5,895 nucleotides of DNA from positions 2,108,647 through 2,114,541 of the forward strand of contig CP070743.1 in the NCBI GenBank assembly GCA_020348185.1, written 5' to 3'. The notes under the pieces were generated by a model. It was not told the origin of the DNA, made no database searches, and saw only the letters and a program-made list of their open reading frames with translations. Position numbers and translations under genes: made by a program. This DNA is from Nitrospirota bacterium. Lineage in GTDB: Bacteria > Nitrospirota > Nitrospiria > Nitrospirales > UBA8639. Shown piece after piece: positions 5,247 through 5,895 of the stretch; position 1 is the first letter of the stretch, and the number at the start of each line of letters is the position of its first letter.

Positions 5247-5895
5247 ATGGAACCTCTCACTGAACTTAAACCCTCTCGTCGCCTCTTATTAGGTCCAGGT
5301 CCGAGCATGATTCATCCTCGTGTCTTGAAGGCTATTGGTACCCCACTTCTTGGGCATTTGGACCCTGAATTTCTTCAAATCATGGACGAAGTCCAGGCCT
5401 CACTTCGATGGCTCTTTCACACCCAGAATAGCTTCACCATCGCGGTTTCCGGAACCGGCTCAGCCGCAATGGAAACAGCGATCGTCAATCTCGTTGAACC
5501 AGAGGATTCCGTCATCGTCGGCATCAATGGCATTTTTGGTACCAGACTGGCTTCCATGGTCGAACGTTGTGGCGGCAAGACCATTCGCCTCGAGGTTCCC
5601 TGGGGACAATGGATTGATTCCGGACAAATCGAGCATTCCCTGAAACACTCCGGTCCGGTTAAAGCCGTGGCACTCGTTCATGCGGAAACGTCAACCGGCG
5701 TTCATCAGCCTTTAGAGGAGATCGGAACTCTTTGTCGAAACCACAATGCCCTCTTAATTGTGGATACGGTCACCTCCCTTGGGGGAATGCCCGTGGATGT
5801 TGATGGCTGGAATATTGATGCCTGTTACAGTGCCACCCAAAAATGTTTAAGTTGTCCACCGGGCCTTGCACCGTTAACCATGAGCGACCGGGCCA
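5247..5895 (+). CDS. Class V PLP aminotransferase, alanine/serine-glyoxylate type (3' end outside window)
   Basis: The visible 216 residues are somewhat over half of a usual protein of about 380. They hold the N-terminal LLLGPGPS motif (13-20), the SGTGSAAMET phosphate-binding loop (68-77), HAETSTG (145-151), VDTVTSLGG with D173 expected to contact the pyridine nitrogen, and SATQKCLSCPPGLAP with K199 as the Schiff-base lysine. These are hallmarks of fold-type I, class V enzymes such as alanine-glyoxylate, serine-glyoxylate and serine-pyruvate aminotransferases. The amino donor cannot be assigned. Likely role: glyoxylate, serine and glycine interconversion in the cytoplasm. ATG 5247 has a weak GGA seven bases upstream; in-frame ATG 5232 would add five residues and has no ribosome binding site. 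The upstream stop is TGA 5208-5210. It diverges from the protease gene. Confidence 0.92.
   Translation, partial: MEPLTELKPSRRLLLGPGPSMIHPRVLKAIGTPLLGHLDPEFLQIMDEVQASLRWLFHTQNSFTIAVSGTGSAAMETAIVNLVEPEDSVIVGINGIFGTRLASMVERCGGKTIRLEVPWGQWIDSGQIEHSLKHSGPVKAVALVHAETSTGVHQPLEEIGTLCRNHNALLIVDTVTSLGGMPVDVDGWNIDACYSATQKCLSCPPGLAPLTMSDRA

Noticed and set aside
1..5895. A defence or other multi-gene accessory system centred on the CPBP protein
   Set aside because: CPBP/Abi proteins occur in many housekeeping contexts. No toxin, nuclease, NTPase, integrase or repeat array is present beside it here.

Overview
The window reads as ordinary chromosomal DNA of a bacterium, by eye of balanced GC content, with metabolic genes and small membrane-protein genes on both strands. 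I see no rRNA, tRNA, CRISPR array, transposase or phage gene. The lineage cannot be fixed from the sequence. The genes fit a free-living Gram-negative-type bacterium, and Nitrospirota is a guess from general gene flavour only.

Left part (1-2631, all + strand). It opens with the C-terminal third of a cytochrome P450, whose 5' end lies off the window. A 272-base gap with no convincing gene follows. Next come an alpha/beta hydrolase and, one base after its stop, a small three-helix membrane protein. In this sequence the membrane protein is split between two frames, a net +1 shift near 1586-1640. A hairpin covers its stop codon. After a structured 131-base gap comes a gamma-class carbonic anhydrase of the YrdA/CamH type.

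Middle part (2632-3701). A 245-base intergenic region carries nested inverted and direct repeats. It leads into a Rossmann-fold NAD(P)-binding protein of the YeeZ-like atypical SDR type, which has no visible Shine-Dalgarno sequence.

Right part (3690-5895). A large CPBP (Abi/Rce1-like) intramembrane metalloprotease runs on the - strand. It overlaps the SDR gene tail to tail by 12 bp. Diverging from it is a class V PLP aminotransferase of the alanine/serine-glyoxylate type, cut by the window end. The 5' regions of this divergent pair overlap. A 26-codon - strand ORF with an excellent ribosome binding site ends in a TGATG junction at the likely protease start, which suggests translational coupling.

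The genes do not form one obvious pathway. Only the hydrolase and the small membrane protein are spaced like an operon. I found no clear new multi-gene system. The points most worth a second look are the frameshifted gene, the leader ORF and overlapping divergent starts at 5153-5249, the competing stems ahead of the carbonic anhydrase, and the long soluble insert in the protease.
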